Source of the DNA: Flavobacteriales bacterium
GTDB lineage: Bacteria; Bacteroidota; Bacteroidia; Flavobacteriales_F; PHOS-HE28
DNA: 64,000 bases
Direction of reading: 5' to 3'
NCBI GenBank assembly: GCA_020852835.1
Contig: JADZAC010000036.1
Span: forward strand, 1-64,000
Shown here: positions 51,880 to 61,250 of the stretch, piece by piece
Layout: each line of letters begins with the position of its first letter
How positions within the stretch are numbered: position 1 is the first letter of the stretch
The notes under the pieces: model-generated
Database searches by the model: none
What the model was told of the DNA's origin: nothing
What the model saw: the letters and a program-made list of their open reading frames with translations, nothing else
Translations under genes and position numbers: made by a program

Positions 51880-52689
51880 ATGCAGTACGACCCGGTGAAG
51901 CGCCGCCTCGGCACCGTCTTCAACAGTACCCCCGCCCTCCGCAAGCTCTTTTACCGCCTGCTGGACCTGCTGTTGCTGCGTGCCTGGCACATCCACAAAG
52001 AGCTGCGCATCTGGGCGCGGGACAAGCGTGGCCGCGAATTGGCCATATACGATGCAGGCGCAGGGTTCGGCCAATACAGCTACTGGCTCAGCGGGCTTTC
52101 GCCCAAGTGGAGCATCACCGCCATTGATGTGAAAGAAGAGCAGGTGGCCGATTGCAATGCCTTCTTCCAAAAGATCGGCCGGCCGCAGGTGAAATTCGAG
52201 GTGGGCGACGTGACGAAATTCCAGCGCCCGGAGGCTTTTGAGCTGGTGGTGTGCGTGGACGTGATGGAGCACATCCTTGAGGATGAAGCGGCACTGCGTT
52301 GTTACAGCACCTCGTTGAAGCCCGGCGGCATGCTCATCATCAGCACGCCCAGCGACCAGGGCGGCAGTGACGTACACGGCGAGGATGAAGGTTCGTTCAT
52401 CGAGGAGCATGTGCGCGATGGCTACAACATCGACGACATCCGCGCCAAGGCCCTGCGCAACGGCTTCAGCAAGGTGGAAGCCCGCTACAGTTACGGTGCC
52501 CCGGGCAAGATCAGTTGGAAACTCAGCATGAAGTGGCCGCTGCTGATGCTCAATGCCACCAAGCTCTTCTTCATCGTGCTTCCGTTCTACTACCTCGTCG
52601 CCTATCCAATCGCCTTCGTGCTCAACTGGTTCGACGTGAATGGCAAGCACCCCACCGGCACGGGGCTGATCGTGAAGGCGTGGAAGTAG
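51880..52689 (+). CDS. Class I SAM-dependent methyltransferase, membrane associated
   Basis: A 269-residue protein with a Rossmann methyltransferase core: motif I IYDAGAGFGQYSYWL, acidic residue in ITAIDVKEEQV, motif II FEVGDVTKF and post-motif ELVVCVDVMEHILEDE. A hydrophobic C-terminal stretch (KLFFIVLPFYYLVAYPIAFV) suggests membrane association, as in lipid or quinone methyltransferases, but no substrate can be named. It lies between rbfA and a small barrel protein gene. Confidence 0.88.
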   Translation: MQYDPVKRRLGTVFNSTPALRKLFYRLLDLLLLRAWHIHKELRIWARDKRGRELAIYDAGAGFGQYSYWLSGLSPKWSITAIDVKEEQVADCNAFFQKIGRPQVKFEVGDVTKFQRPEAFELVVCVDVMEHILEDEAALRCYSTSLKPGGMLIISTPSDQGGSDVHGEDEGSFIEEHVRDGYNIDDIRAKALRNGFSKVEARYSYGAPGKISWKLSMKWPLLMLNATKLFFIVLPFYYLVAYPIAFVLNWFDVNGKHPTGTGLIVKAWK

Positions 52690-52692
52690 ATG

Positions 52693-53406
52693 CTACCGTG
52701 GTGCCGGTGAAGCAGGAACAGGAACCTCCGGTTTCGCGGGTTTTGCCATCGGAAGCAGGCCATAGCTGACCACCAGGACGAATTGCTCCGGGTACAATGG
52801 GGCCATCAATCCGTCTGAATGGTCCTTGATGTCGCTTAAACCCCGGTAGTAGCGCAATCCCACACCGAACTTCTTTCCAAGGTCATAGCCCGCTTCCGCC
52901 ACTATTCCCGCATCGGCGCGCAGCAGGTCCAGCCGGTGCGTGGAAGAGCGCTGATCAGGCATGCCCATCCATGCATTGTGATCGGTGAAGGTGATGGAAC
53001 TTGCTACCGGAATGCCCAGTTGGTAGCCAGCACCCGCACGCGCACCTTGCCAACGGAAATGGACCATCAATGGCAAGTACAAGTATTGTAGTTGCCACTG
53101 CTGCTCTTGGGCCAGGTTGCCTCGGACCCACAGTTCATTGTTGCCGTTGAAGGCGGACCAGCACAAGCCGCTGCTGAACGCCAGCTTGTCCGTGATGGAA
53201 TGTGCGGCAGTGGCCCCCAGCAACCACGAAAAGCGGTGCTGCACGGCCTGGGTTTCATCACGGCCGTGGGCCAGGTGCATGTCCGTATTGAACCGGCTGA
53301 GCCCTGCGCCCGCCAAGGCGCGAACCTCCCACTGGCCATTTGCTGATAAAGTTGAAAGCAGCAAGGCGGTGGTCAAGATCGTTGTCCGGGCCCAGACACC
53401 CCTCAT
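52693..53406 (-). CDS. Outer-membrane beta-barrel protein, unknown function
   Basis: A 237-residue protein with a signal peptide (TTILTTALLLSTLSANGQ) and alternating aromatic/polar strands (WEVRALAGAGLSRF, QWQLQYLYLPLMVHFRWQ, GARAGAGYQLGIPVASSI, KFGVGLRYYRGLSDI), like small PorT/OMP_b-brl barrels. The C-terminus is a proline-rich tail (KPAKPEVPVPASPAP) outside the barrel. A TGTCTTTG box lies four bases before the ATG at 53406. Its stop is three bases from the methyltransferase stop (convergent). Confidence 0.72.
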   Translation of the reverse strand: MRGVWARTTILTTALLLSTLSANGQWEVRALAGAGLSRFNTDMHLAHGRDETQAVQHRFSWLLGATAAHSITDKLAFSSGLCWSAFNGNNELWVRGNLAQEQQWQLQYLYLPLMVHFRWQGARAGAGYQLGIPVASSITFTDHNAWMGMPDQRSSTHRLDLLRADAGIVAEAGYDLGKKFGVGLRYYRGLSDIKDHSDGLMAPLYPEQFVLVVSYGLLPMAKPAKPEVPVPASPAPR

Positions 53407-53460
53407 GCAACAAAGACAATGTGATTAGCGAATATAGCGCACCGCTGCGATCTTCACCCC

Positions 53461-54681
53461 GTGAACCTCCCCCTCCTCTTCGCCCGCCGCTACCTGCTTG
53501 CCAAACGCAAGCAGAACGCCGTGAACATCATCACGCTGATCAGCATCGTGGTGGTGGCGGTGGTCACGGCGGCCATGGTGGTGGTGCTCAGCACGCTCAA
53601 CGGCATCTCGCAGTTGGTGGACACCTTGTACAGCCCGTTCGACCAGGACATCACCATCACGCCCGCCGCTGGCAAGACTTTCCCGCGCGACAGCTTGGAC
53701 CTTGAGGCGATCAAGGCCTTGCCCGGCGTGGAGCGCACCAGCTGGGTGATCGAGGAGAACGTGCTGCTGCGCGCTGGCGATCGGCAGGCCGTGGCCACCA
53801 TGAAGGGGGTGGAGCCCCAGTACATGCACATGAGCCGCTTGGATGAGCACATGTATGCCGGTACCGCCGAAATGGCCAATGTCCACGGCCCCGTTGTGAT
53901 CCTGGGGGCCGCACTGAAGGATGCCCTGGCCGTGCCCAAGGACGATGGCGTTACCGCTCCGCTGCAGATCGGCGCGCTTATCCGCGGCAGAAAGATCCGC
54001 CAGCTCTCCCCCTCCGCCTTTGAGCAGCGCAACGTGCCGGTGGCCGGGGCATTCACCATCAACATGGAGTTTGACGGGCAGTACCTGCTGGCGCCGATCG
54101 CCTTCGCTGCGGAACTGCTGCACTATGGGGGCGAGGTCAACGCCTTGGAACTGCAAGCGGTGCCGGGTACGCGCCCGGAAGAGCTGAAGGCCGCCGTGGA
54201 GCGCATTGCGGGCCCCGCTTTCACGGTGAGGACACGCTACCAAAAGAATGCGCTCATGTATGCCACCAACGCCAACGAGAAGTGGTTCACCTTCGCGGTG
54301 CTGGCCTTCATCGGCCTCATCGGCGCCTTCAACATCATCGCCTCGCTCACCTTGATGATGATCGAGAAGCGGCAGGACATGCGTACGCTCCGCGGCATGG
54401 GCGTTACCGACGGCTTCATCCGCCGGGTGTTCTTCCTGGAGGGCCTGTTGATCGTGGTGGTGGGGGCCTTTGTCGGCCTGGTGAGCGGGTTGGCCATTTG
54501 CGGCATACAGCTATGGACCGGCGTGGTTTCCCTGGAAGGTTCCGTGGTGGAGGCCTATCCCGTGCAAGTGATCTGGACCGACCTGGTGATGATATTCATC
54601 GCCGTAATGGCCATCGGCACCTTGGCGGCGTGGGTGCCCTTGCGCAGCCTGAGCCGGAGGTATTTGGTTGCGGGGGGATAG
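53461..54681 (+). CDS. FtsX-like ABC permease (LolC/E-type)
   Basis: A 406-residue permease with one N-terminal helix (NIITLISIVVVAVVTAAMVV), a periplasmic MacB/Lol-type domain (about 45-270) and three C-terminal helices. The sequence FARRYLLAKRKQNAVNIITL is typical of lipoprotein-release permeases, and MIEKRQDMRTLRGMGVTDGF is the coupling helix to an ATPase. No ATPase gene is adjacent. The start is GTG at 53461. In related genomes, from memory, this gene directly follows rbfA; here a methyltransferase and a barrel gene intervene. Confidence 0.88.
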   Translation: MNLPLLFARRYLLAKRKQNAVNIITLISIVVVAVVTAAMVVVLSTLNGISQLVDTLYSPFDQDITITPAAGKTFPRDSLDLEAIKALPGVERTSWVIEENVLLRAGDRQAVATMKGVEPQYMHMSRLDEHMYAGTAEMANVHGPVVILGAALKDALAVPKDDGVTAPLQIGALIRGRKIRQLSPSAFEQRNVPVAGAFTINMEFDGQYLLAPIAFAAELLHYGGEVNALELQAVPGTRPEELKAAVERIAGPAFTVRTRYQKNALMYATNANEKWFTFAVLAFIGLIGAFNIIASLTLMMIEKRQDMRTLRGMGVTDGFIRRVFFLEGLLIVVVGAFVGLVSGLAICGIQLWTGVVSLEGSVVEAYPVQVIWTDLVMIFIAVMAIGTLAAWVPLRSLSRRYLVAGG

Positions 54682-54809
54682 GGCGTGGCCCATGGTTCGT
54701 AGGGATCGGGGCATGAACCGGTTGCGCCCTGCGGACCATTCACCACGAAATACGACCTGCGAATGGTGCTTTCCTACAGAACTTAATGCCGCGCGGTCCG
54801 GGCAATATC

Positions 54810-55142
54810 CTAGCGGATCACCATCAGCCCGGCCTCACCATCATCCGCGAATTCCTTGATCCGTTTGGAGTTGGCTTGAATGATGCGCAACCATTCCCGG
54901 GTGGTGCGGTTGCCTGATGCCAAATGGACCACCTTGGGCGGATGCCCGAGCAGCATGCTCATTTCCGTGAAATCATCATCCTGGGTGAGGATGGCAAACC
55001 CTTCTCCCTTGGCACGTGACCACAACACCGCGTCCGGCTTATGCACGAGTTCAAGTTGCTTAACGTGCCGGGTACCCGGAAACTCGTGGTTCAAGCCTGT
55101 AACCAGCTTGTCCGATAGGTTCTCATCGATCAAGAACTTCAC
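54810..55142 (-). CDS. DUF5615 PIN-like protein
   Basis: A 110-residue PIN-fold protein with acidic motifs KFLIDENLSDKL, KPDAVLWSRAKGEGFAILTQ and then DDDF. It is the usual partner of DUF433 proteins and is considered a putative toxin nuclease. The GTG start at 55142 overlaps the DUF433 stop (GTGA). The longer frame to 55316 is a shadow within DUF433. Confidence 0.88.
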   Translation of the reverse strand: MKFLIDENLSDKLVTGLNHEFPGTRHVKQLELVHKPDAVLWSRAKGEGFAILTQDDDFTEMSMLLGHPPKVVHLASGNRTTREWLRIIQANSKRIKEFADDGEAGLMVIR

Positions 55143-55369
55143 GCTGCTGATGGTATGATCGTCGTGAAGCGTTCGCGATCTGCTGCATAGGCGAGGCAGG
55201 CAAGTATATCTTCTTCGGTCAATTCGTCGAAGTCCGACAGGATCTCCGAACGGGACATGCCCGATGCGAGATAGCCGAGTACATCGCCCACGGTGATGCG
55301 AAGACCACGAATGCACGGCTTGCCGCTCCGTTTGCCGGGTTCAATGGTGATGAGCTTACGGTAGTCCAT
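55139..55369 (-). CDS. DUF433 protein, putative antitoxin
   Basis: A 76-residue winged-helix-like protein: LITIEPGKRSGKPCIRGLRI then TVGDVLGYLASGMSRSEILS and TEEDILACLAYAADRE are the family signature. It sits first in the two-gene DUF433-DUF5615 unit, a common but little-tested toxin-antitoxin-like pair. ATG at 55369. Confidence 0.9.
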   Translation of the reverse strand: MDYRKLITIEPGKRSGKPCIRGLRITVGDVLGYLASGMSRSEILSDFDELTEEDILACLAYAADRERFTTIIPSAA

Positions 55370-55442
55370 GCTTGGCAAGTGCTTTTGCGAAGTTATGTAA
55401 AACAACATCGCTGTTTCATCAACCATGGGCGCAGAATGACAG

Positions 55443-55907
55443 CTACCTCCCCAGTGTCCGTTTCTTCCGGAAGAACGCCTTCATCAGATCGGCGCAGGCC
55501 GGCTCCAGCACACCGCCGGTGATCTGCGTTTTGGGGTGAAGCAGCATGCTGCCCACCCGGCGGTAGCCTGCTTTTTCATCGAAGGCACCAAAGACGATGC
55601 GGCCGATATGGCTCCAGTTCAATGCGCCGGCACACATCACACAGGGTTCCAGCGTGACATAAAGGGTGCAGTCCTGCAAATACTTGCCGCCAATGTGCTC
55701 CGCAGCGGCGGTGATGGCCTGCATCTCCGCATGCGCGGTCACGTCGTTGAGGCGCTCGGTGAGGTTGTGGCCACGTGCAATGATCCGGTCCCCGGCCACG
55801 ATCACCGCTCCGATGGGCACCTCGTCCGCAGCGAACGCCAGCTCGGCTTCCCGAAGGGCGTGGCGCATCCAATGCTCATCATCGGGCGGGGGCAGCAACG
55901 TGGGCAT
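55443..55907 (-). CDS. tadA: tRNA adenosine(34) deaminase TadA
   Basis: Zinc deaminase making inosine at the tRNA wobble position; 154 residues. It has the catalytic HAEMQAI and zinc motif EPCVMCAGAL, plus ADEVPIGAVIV and the C-terminal FFRKKR. It could also act on guanine by family resemblance, but the length and tail fit TadA. The ATG shares one base with the recJ stop (TGATG), so translation is coupled. Confidence 0.94.
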   Translation of the reverse strand: MPTLLPPPDDEHWMRHALREAELAFAADEVPIGAVIVAGDRIIARGHNLTERLNDVTAHAEMQAITAAAEHIGGKYLQDCTLYVTLEPCVMCAGALNWSHIGRIVFGAFDEKAGYRRVGSMLLHPKTQITGGVLEPACADLMKAFFRKKRTLGR

Positions 55908-57670
55908 CAGGCTCGGGCAGTTTCAACGCGGTCGGTTTCGGGCACATGCTCCGTGCCCGCTTTCATGTCTTTCACGTTCAACTGAAGCGACACGCGGTCG
56001 TTGAAATGGTTGAGCTCAATGTTGTACAGCAAGCTGAACGGCTCCCCGGCCCTGACCATCTCCAGCTGTCCGGCTTGGCGGAATGCGATCGCTTCGAGCG
56101 GTGGTCCCGGGTGCTTCGGGTCGATCACGCGGAACTTGAGGTGTTCGCCGGTACTGCCGATGGTGCGCGCCTCGCTGGCCACCACGCCCCGTGTCAGGAA
56201 CACGGGTTTCATGTTGGCCGGACCGAACGGCGCCATGGCCTCAATGCCGCGCACGAATGGCATCCGGATGTCCGCCAAGCTGATCTCCAGGTCCACCTCT
56301 TCTTCCGGGACCCGCAGTTCCGGAGGCATGGTTTCTCGCACCACGGCTTCGAACTGCAAGCGGAACGCCTCCACGTTCTCCGGCTTCATGGTGAGGCCCG
56401 CCGCATACATGTGCCCGCCGTACTGCTCCAGCAGCTCCGCGCAGGAGGCGATGGCCTCGTACACGTTGAAGCCTTTCACGCTGCGCGCGCTGCCGGCCAC
56501 TTTGCCGTTGCTTTCCGTGAGCACGATGGTGGGCCGGTAGTGCTGCTCGATGAGGCGCGAAGCCACGATGCCCACCACGCCCTTGTGCCATTTGGGATTG
56601 AACACCACCGAACTCCAGGAATCCTTCAGGAAAGCATCCGTTTCAAACATCCCCAATGCTTCCGACGTGATCGCCTTGTCCAAGCCTTGGCGCGTAGCGT
56701 TGTTGCCGTCCACGCGCTTGGCGATGTTCTCCGCCTCGAAACTGGTTTTTGCGAGCAGCAGTTCCACGGCCTGCTGCCCGTGCTCGATGCGCCCCGCAGC
56801 GTTGATGCGCGGCCCCAACACGAACACCAGGTCCATGACGGTGAGTGGTTTCCTGATGTTGGAAAGATCGAGCAAGGCCTGTATCCCGGGCCGCTTTTTG
56901 CCGTTGTTCAACTGCCTCAATCCGAAGTGGGCCAGCGTCCGGTTCTCTCCGTCAAGCGGAACAATGTCGCAGCCGATGCTGATGGCCACCAGGTCCAGCA
57001 TTTCCTCCAGGTCCTTGAAGGCAATGTCGTTGTGCTGTGCAAAGGCCTGCATCAGCTTGAAGCCGATGCCGCAGCCGCTCAGTTCCTTGTACGGGTATGG
57101 GCAGTCTGCGCGCTTGGGGTCCAGCACGGCGAAGGCATCGGGGAGTTGTTCGCCCGGCAAGTGGTGGTCGCAAATGATGAAGTCGATGCCCTTTTCCTTG
57201 GCGTATGCAACCTTGTCCACGGCCTTTACGCCGCAGTCCAGCGCGATGATGAGCTTCACGCCGCGTTCCGCCGCACGATCGATGCCCAGGAGGGATACGC
57301 CATAGCCTTCCGCATAGCGGTCCGGTATGTAGTGCATGATGGCCCCGGTAAGCCGCGACAGCACGCCGTATACCAACGCCACGGAGGTGGTCCCGTCCAC
57401 GTCATAGTCGCCGTACACCATGATCGGCTCCTTCTCGCGCAGCGCCTGCTCGATGCGTTCCACGGCCCGGTCCATGTCCTTCATCCGGAACGGGTCGTGC
57501 AGGTGGTTCAGGGAAGGGCGGTAGAATTCGCGTGCTTCCTCCGGGGTGCGGATGCCCCGCTGGGCCAGCAAGGTGGCCAGTTCAGGCGAACAGCGCGCGT
57601 GGGTAAGGGCCGCCACGATGGCCGGGTCCACAGGCGGTTTCAGGCGCCAACGTTTGGGCAGTGCGGACAT
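55907..57670 (-). CDS. recJ: Single-stranded-DNA-specific exonuclease RecJ
   Basis: 5'-3' exonuclease in recombination and mismatch repair; 587 residues. DHH-family motifs are MVYGDYDVDGTTSVAL, ALDCGVK and IICDHHLPGE, and the DHHA1 region has GGHMYAAGLTM, followed by the OB-fold tail. The open frame extends to 57805, but the ATG at 57670 starts the normal SALPKRWRLKP. TATCTTGC lies four bases before it. Confidence 0.95.
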   Translation of the reverse strand: MSALPKRWRLKPPVDPAIVAALTHARCSPELATLLAQRGIRTPEEAREFYRPSLNHLHDPFRMKDMDRAVERIEQALREKEPIMVYGDYDVDGTTSVALVYGVLSRLTGAIMHYIPDRYAEGYGVSLLGIDRAAERGVKLIIALDCGVKAVDKVAYAKEKGIDFIICDHHLPGEQLPDAFAVLDPKRADCPYPYKELSGCGIGFKLMQAFAQHNDIAFKDLEEMLDLVAISIGCDIVPLDGENRTLAHFGLRQLNNGKKRPGIQALLDLSNIRKPLTVMDLVFVLGPRINAAGRIEHGQQAVELLLAKTSFEAENIAKRVDGNNATRQGLDKAITSEALGMFETDAFLKDSWSSVVFNPKWHKGVVGIVASRLIEQHYRPTIVLTESNGKVAGSARSVKGFNVYEAIASCAELLEQYGGHMYAAGLTMKPENVEAFRLQFEAVVRETMPPELRVPEEEVDLEISLADIRMPFVRGIEAMAPFGPANMKPVFLTRGVVASEARTIGSTGEHLKFRVIDPKHPGPPLEAIAFRQAGQLEMVRAGEPFSLLYNIELNHFNDRVSLQLNVKDMKAGTEHVPETDRVETARA

Positions 57671-57674
57671 GCGT

Positions 57675-57798
57675 GCAAGATACCACCGGTGCCCGCAGTC
57701 CTGCCATTTTACCGCAGTGGCACCATCGCCACCGCCATGGGCGAGGACGGAAAGTGCGCGGAGTACAGGTTCCGGTCTACCTGATCCGTCGATATTTG
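57675..57798. promoter_or_regulatory. Divergent near-leaderless promoters of recJ and the PEGA-protease gene
   Basis: Minus strand: TATCTTGC at 57682-57675, four bases before recJ. Plus strand: GATATTTG at 57791-57798, five bases before the protease ATG. Each has one or two mismatches to TAnnTTTG. Confidence 0.35.
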
Positions 57799-57803
57799 CC
57801 ACC

Positions 57804-59324
57804 ATGCGATCCTCTCATTTCATGGTCCTATGCCTTTTGGGCACGTTGGTCATCCTGCCGGGTTGTGCCTCCTTGCTCAACAAAGGGAACCAAGGCCTAT
57901 CGATCACCAGCGAGCCATCCGGGGCCAAGGTGTACATCAACGGCGCGGAGGTGGGCTCAACGCCGTATGCGTACAACCTGGACAAGCCCACGGGAGATGC
58001 GGCGACCTTGGAGCTCCGCATGGACGGACGGCAACCGGTGACCGTGCAACTGCGGCCGAAACGCAAGAACACGGTGCTGCTGGCCGATGCGATGCTGCTG
58101 GGCATTCCCTATATCGCCGATGCCGGCAGCAGTTCCTTGTATGGTTTCCACGCACCGGAGTTGAAGCTGAACATGTACAAGGCCTGGCCCGAGGAACGGC
58201 AGCGGCTGGACCTCCCGGTAATGGTATTGGAGCACGCGTTGGCCCCTGGATCCGAACTGGGCCACGTTGGCGGGCAGGAACTAACCTTGGACAGCAAGGA
58301 GTTCGGCGACCTGCGCTACCCCGCCACGGCCACTTCCGCCATGGTGAAGGCCATGGACGGCACGTACCTGGAGGCGCACCAGGTGCGGCCGGGAACCACC
58401 AAGGGCAACGAGGAGATCCAACGGGCGAAGGTGTTGGTGAAGCCCCTGCTCAAGGGCGTGGCCATGCAACTTGAAGAGAAGGACCATGTGGTGTTCGGCC
58501 ACGTGCACGTCGAACTGGACTGGCGGTTCTACAACGGCATGGACAATGACAGTGTGCTTTTCACCATCAGCAAGGCTACGGACTGGCCTGTTCATTCCGG
58601 GTACCGGAGGGAAGTGTTCTCCGCGGCAATGCAGGATGCCGCCCGGCAGCTGTTGGATGAGGAGGGCCTTTATGATCGGATCGCGGCGGCCACCATCACC
58701 GGAAGGGAGCGCTCCAAGGGGGAGGTCATCCAACTGGCCCGGCCGTCCACGATCAGCTTCACCGACCGCAATGCCATGATCCCCGCCTTGGTGAAGGGCG
58801 TGGTGACCGTGGAGATGAAGGACGGCCACGGCAGCGGCTTCCTGATCACCAATGATGGCCATATCATCACCAATGCGCACGTGGTGGGCACCGGCGCCAC
58901 GGCCAAGGTGCGCTTTGAACAGGGCTTCAGCCTGGATGGCCAGGTGGTGAAGGTGAACCGTGATTTCGATCTGGCCTTGATCAAGGTGCCCGGCAATGAC
59001 CTGCCCGCGCTGGCTTTGGGCAATGATGCGGACCTGCAGCTCGGCCAGGAGCTCTATGCCATAGGTACCCCATTGGACAAGTCGCTGGGGCAAACGGTAA
59101 CGCGCGGGATCTTGAGCGGCAGGCGCGAGATCGAAGGCTGCAAGTACCTGCAAACGGATGTGCCCATCAACCCGGGAAACAGCGGCGGGCCGTTGATCGG
59201 TGCCGACGGTAAGGTGATGGGCGTGGCCACCCTGAAGATCAAGGCCGCGGGCGTGGAAGGCATCGGTTTCGGCGTGCCCATCACCACCGCCTTGGAAATG
59301 TTGAACATCGAATTCCTGAAGTGA
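57804..59324 (+). CDS. PEGA-domain lipoprotein with a C-terminal trypsin-like protease
   Basis: A 506-residue lipoprotein (lipobox ILPGC, Cys21). A PEGA domain (about 33-95: ITSEPSGAKVYINGAEVGST) is followed by an unfamiliar region (about 100-325), then a DegP/trypsin-like protease domain with the complete triad: His in TNAHVVG (near 358), Asp in DFDLALI (near 388) and Ser in PGNSGGPL (near 459). No PDZ domain follows. It is probably anchored in the outer membrane, facing the periplasm or surface. The stop shares one base with the next ATG (TGATG), coupling it to the barrel protein. Confidence 0.85.
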   Translation: MRSSHFMVLCLLGTLVILPGCASLLNKGNQGLSITSEPSGAKVYINGAEVGSTPYAYNLDKPTGDAATLELRMDGRQPVTVQLRPKRKNTVLLADAMLLGIPYIADAGSSSLYGFHAPELKLNMYKAWPEERQRLDLPVMVLEHALAPGSELGHVGGQELTLDSKEFGDLRYPATATSAMVKAMDGTYLEAHQVRPGTTKGNEEIQRAKVLVKPLLKGVAMQLEEKDHVVFGHVHVELDWRFYNGMDNDSVLFTISKATDWPVHSGYRREVFSAAMQDAARQLLDEEGLYDRIAAATITGRERSKGEVIQLARPSTISFTDRNAMIPALVKGVVTVEMKDGHGSGFLITNDGHIITNAHVVGTGATAKVRFEQGFSLDGQVVKVNRDFDLALIKVPGNDLPALALGNDADLQLGQELYAIGTPLDKSLGQTVTRGILSGRREIEGCKYLQTDVPINPGNSGGPLIGADGKVMGVATLKIKAAGVEGIGFGVPITTALEMLNIEFLK

Positions 59325-59992
59325 TGCGGAAGCTGTTGCACGCCTTTCTCCTCGTTGTTGTTTCCGGCACCGCCGCTTCCGCGCAGTCCACCGCCATAAG
59401 GTTCATCCTGGGTGAAGGCCACGGGGTGTACGAATTGCCGCGTTTCGGGAACTACTGCATGGGCTTGGGAATGGACCGGTCCTTCAACGACAAGCTCACC
59501 GCAGGGCTGGACGTGACCTTCGATGTGGCCCATGCGCTGAAGACCGGTCCGGAGTATGTCTACCTCGATGTCTCCGGCAGTGCCATCGGCTACACCATGG
59601 AACCTTCCTTGTTCAGCATCAACTACCACACCGAATATGCGTTGGGCGAAGATGATGGCACACATGGATACATCGGCACGTACATCGGCATACGGCGCTT
59701 GAAGCAGGAATGGGCAAGCGATGGCACACTGTACTATAGCAGCAATGGGGACCTGATCGCCGTTCCTGCCCCGCCCCGTGAGGTTTCGAAGGTACTGGTG
59801 CCCCTGGGCATCCGGATGGGGGTGCGCGGCACCACGGACGGTGGTTTCATGGACCTGTACGGTGCCGTGGGTTACCAGATCGGTGGTGGAAAGAACCTCC
59901 TGACCGGGAATTTCGCACAGGCCGGAATGGAGTATGCGGAGACCTCGGCCCTGGCCTTCACCATCGGCTGGGCCTACGGGTTCGGCTGGTAG
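59324..59992 (+). CDS. Secreted beta-barrel-like hypothetical protein
   Basis: A 222-residue protein with a signal peptide (LLHAFLLVVVSGTAASAQ) and strand-like segments with aromatic edges (YCMGLGMDRSF, LFSINYHTEYALG, IGTYIGIRRLKQEW, GGFMDLYGAVGYQIGG, LAFTIGWAYGFGW), ending in aromatic residues as outer-membrane barrels do. No family is recognised. It is translationally coupled to the PEGA-protease lipoprotein, so it may be its outer-membrane partner or substrate. Confidence 0.72.
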   Translation: MRKLLHAFLLVVVSGTAASAQSTAIRFILGEGHGVYELPRFGNYCMGLGMDRSFNDKLTAGLDVTFDVAHALKTGPEYVYLDVSGSAIGYTMEPSLFSINYHTEYALGEDDGTHGYIGTYIGIRRLKQEWASDGTLYYSSNGDLIAVPAPPREVSKVLVPLGIRMGVRGTTDGGFMDLYGAVGYQIGGGKNLLTGNFAQAGMEYAETSALAFTIGWAYGFGW

Positions 59993-60049
59993 GAGCAATT
60001 CGCCGTTCTGCCAATCGATCGATCGGCAAATTGATGCGTTGGCGAATGG

Positions 60050-61051
60050 TCAGCGCTCCGTCCACACCAGCTGGGCCACCGTGGCGCCTACGGCTTGCAA
60101 GCTTTCCTTGTCGATGTTGGCCAGGTTGTCATCATGGGTGTGCCAAGTGGGCGGGAAGCCTTGCGTGGCGGCGTCGTACGCGATGATGTCGATGCTGGGG
60201 ATGCCGTATTCGTTCACGAACACATGGTCGTCCACGCCCACGTACTGGCGCGTTTCGCTGAGGAAACGGTTGCCGTGGCCCGCTGTGGCAGCCGCCTTCC
60301 ACACTTTGTTCACGATGCCGGCGGCGTAGTGCATGCTGTAGGCTTCCTTCGGGAATACCGCATCCCTGCTGCCTACCATGTCCAGCAGGATCCCGAAGCG
60401 TGCCTTGTAGTTGGGCACATGCGGGTTCTTGGCCCAGTACTGCGTGCCCAGGCACCAGGTCTTCAAGCTCTCCTGCCCCAGGCCCATGGCGCCGTGCGGT
60501 TCGCCCATGTCCTCCACATCGGTAAAGAAGAGGTCCACGCCCACTTGCGGTGCTTGCTGGGCCAGGTGGCGGGCGATCTCCAGCAGAACGCCTACGCCGC
60601 TGCCACCGTCATTGGCACCATCAATGGGTTCGTTTTTCCGCGCAGGATCCTGGTCGGCCATGGGGCGCGTGTCCCAGTGGGCAAAGAGCAGGATGCGGTC
60701 CGTCTTCTCCGGTTGCCAACTGGCGATGATGTTGCGCATGGGCACCTTCTGCCCGCTGTAAATGGTGACCTCCGCATTTTGCTCGATGACCGTGGCCCCG
60801 TAGCTTTTCAGCTTGGCCACCATCCAATCGCCGCAGGCCTTGTGCGCGGCGCTGCCCGGCACGCGCGGCCCGAAGGCCACCTGCTTGGCCACGAAGGCAT
60901 ACGCGCTGTCGCCGTTGAAGTGCGGGGGCGGGGGGAGGGCGGGGGCGGTTGCCTCAGGCTTGGTTACCACGGGCGTGGTTTCCGTTTGACAGGCGGCGAG
61001 CAATACAAGCACCAGGCCGAAGCCAAGAATGCGGTGGAGAATGGAGGGCAT
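60050..61051 (-). CDS. M28-family peptidase lipoprotein (glutaminyl cyclase-like)
   Basis: A 333-residue lipoprotein (lipobox LLAAC, Cys21) with an M28 zinc-peptidase domain. Metal ligands are visible in LLFAHWDTRPMAD (His), DGANDGGSGVGVLLE (Asp), TDVEDMGE (Glu) and WHTHDDNLANIDKE (His). It resembles the glutaminyl-peptide cyclotransferase branch, which makes N-terminal pyroglutamate, though aminopeptidase activity is also possible. The ATG at 61051 has a GAACTTTG box six bases upstream; the longer frame (to 61216) is repeat DNA. Confidence 0.88.
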   Translation of the reverse strand: MPSILHRILGFGLVLVLLAACQTETTPVVTKPEATAPALPPPPHFNGDSAYAFVAKQVAFGPRVPGSAAHKACGDWMVAKLKSYGATVIEQNAEVTIYSGQKVPMRNIIASWQPEKTDRILLFAHWDTRPMADQDPARKNEPIDGANDGGSGVGVLLEIARHLAQQAPQVGVDLFFTDVEDMGEPHGAMGLGQESLKTWCLGTQYWAKNPHVPNYKARFGILLDMVGSRDAVFPKEAYSMHYAAGIVNKVWKAAATAGHGNRFLSETRQYVGVDDHVFVNEYGIPSIDIIAYDAATQGFPPTWHTHDDNLANIDKESLQAVGATVAQLVWTER

Positions 61052-61057
61052 CGGGGT

Positions 61058-61065
61058 CAAAGTTC
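61058..61065 (-). promoter_or_regulatory. -7-like box before the M28 peptidase
   Basis: Minus-strand GAACTTTG (one mismatch to TAnnTTTG), six bases before the ATG. Confidence 0.35.
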
Positions 61066-61095
61066 GTACGGGAATTTTATTGCGGGGAAATGCAG

Positions 61096-61212
61096 TTACC
61101 GCCAAGACTCCAAGAGCGCCAAGGGTATGGAGTTGCAATTTCCGCCAAGACGCCAAGAGCGCCAAGGTTATGGAGTTGCGGTTACCGCCAAAACGCCAAG
61201 AGTGCCAAGGAT
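61096..61212. repeat. 43-bp tandem repeat array (CCGCCAAGACGCCAAGAGCG type)
   Basis: About 2.7 units with a 43-base period. Each has the core CCGCCAAGACGCCAAGAGCG followed by CCAAGG and TATGGAGTTGC. The array lies between the M28 gene and the broken GxxExxY gene, and its core is inverted relative to the array at 61675-61803. Confidence 0.85.
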
Positions 61213-61250
61213 ACAACAGCTACGCTACCAAGAGCTCCTAGAGCAATACG

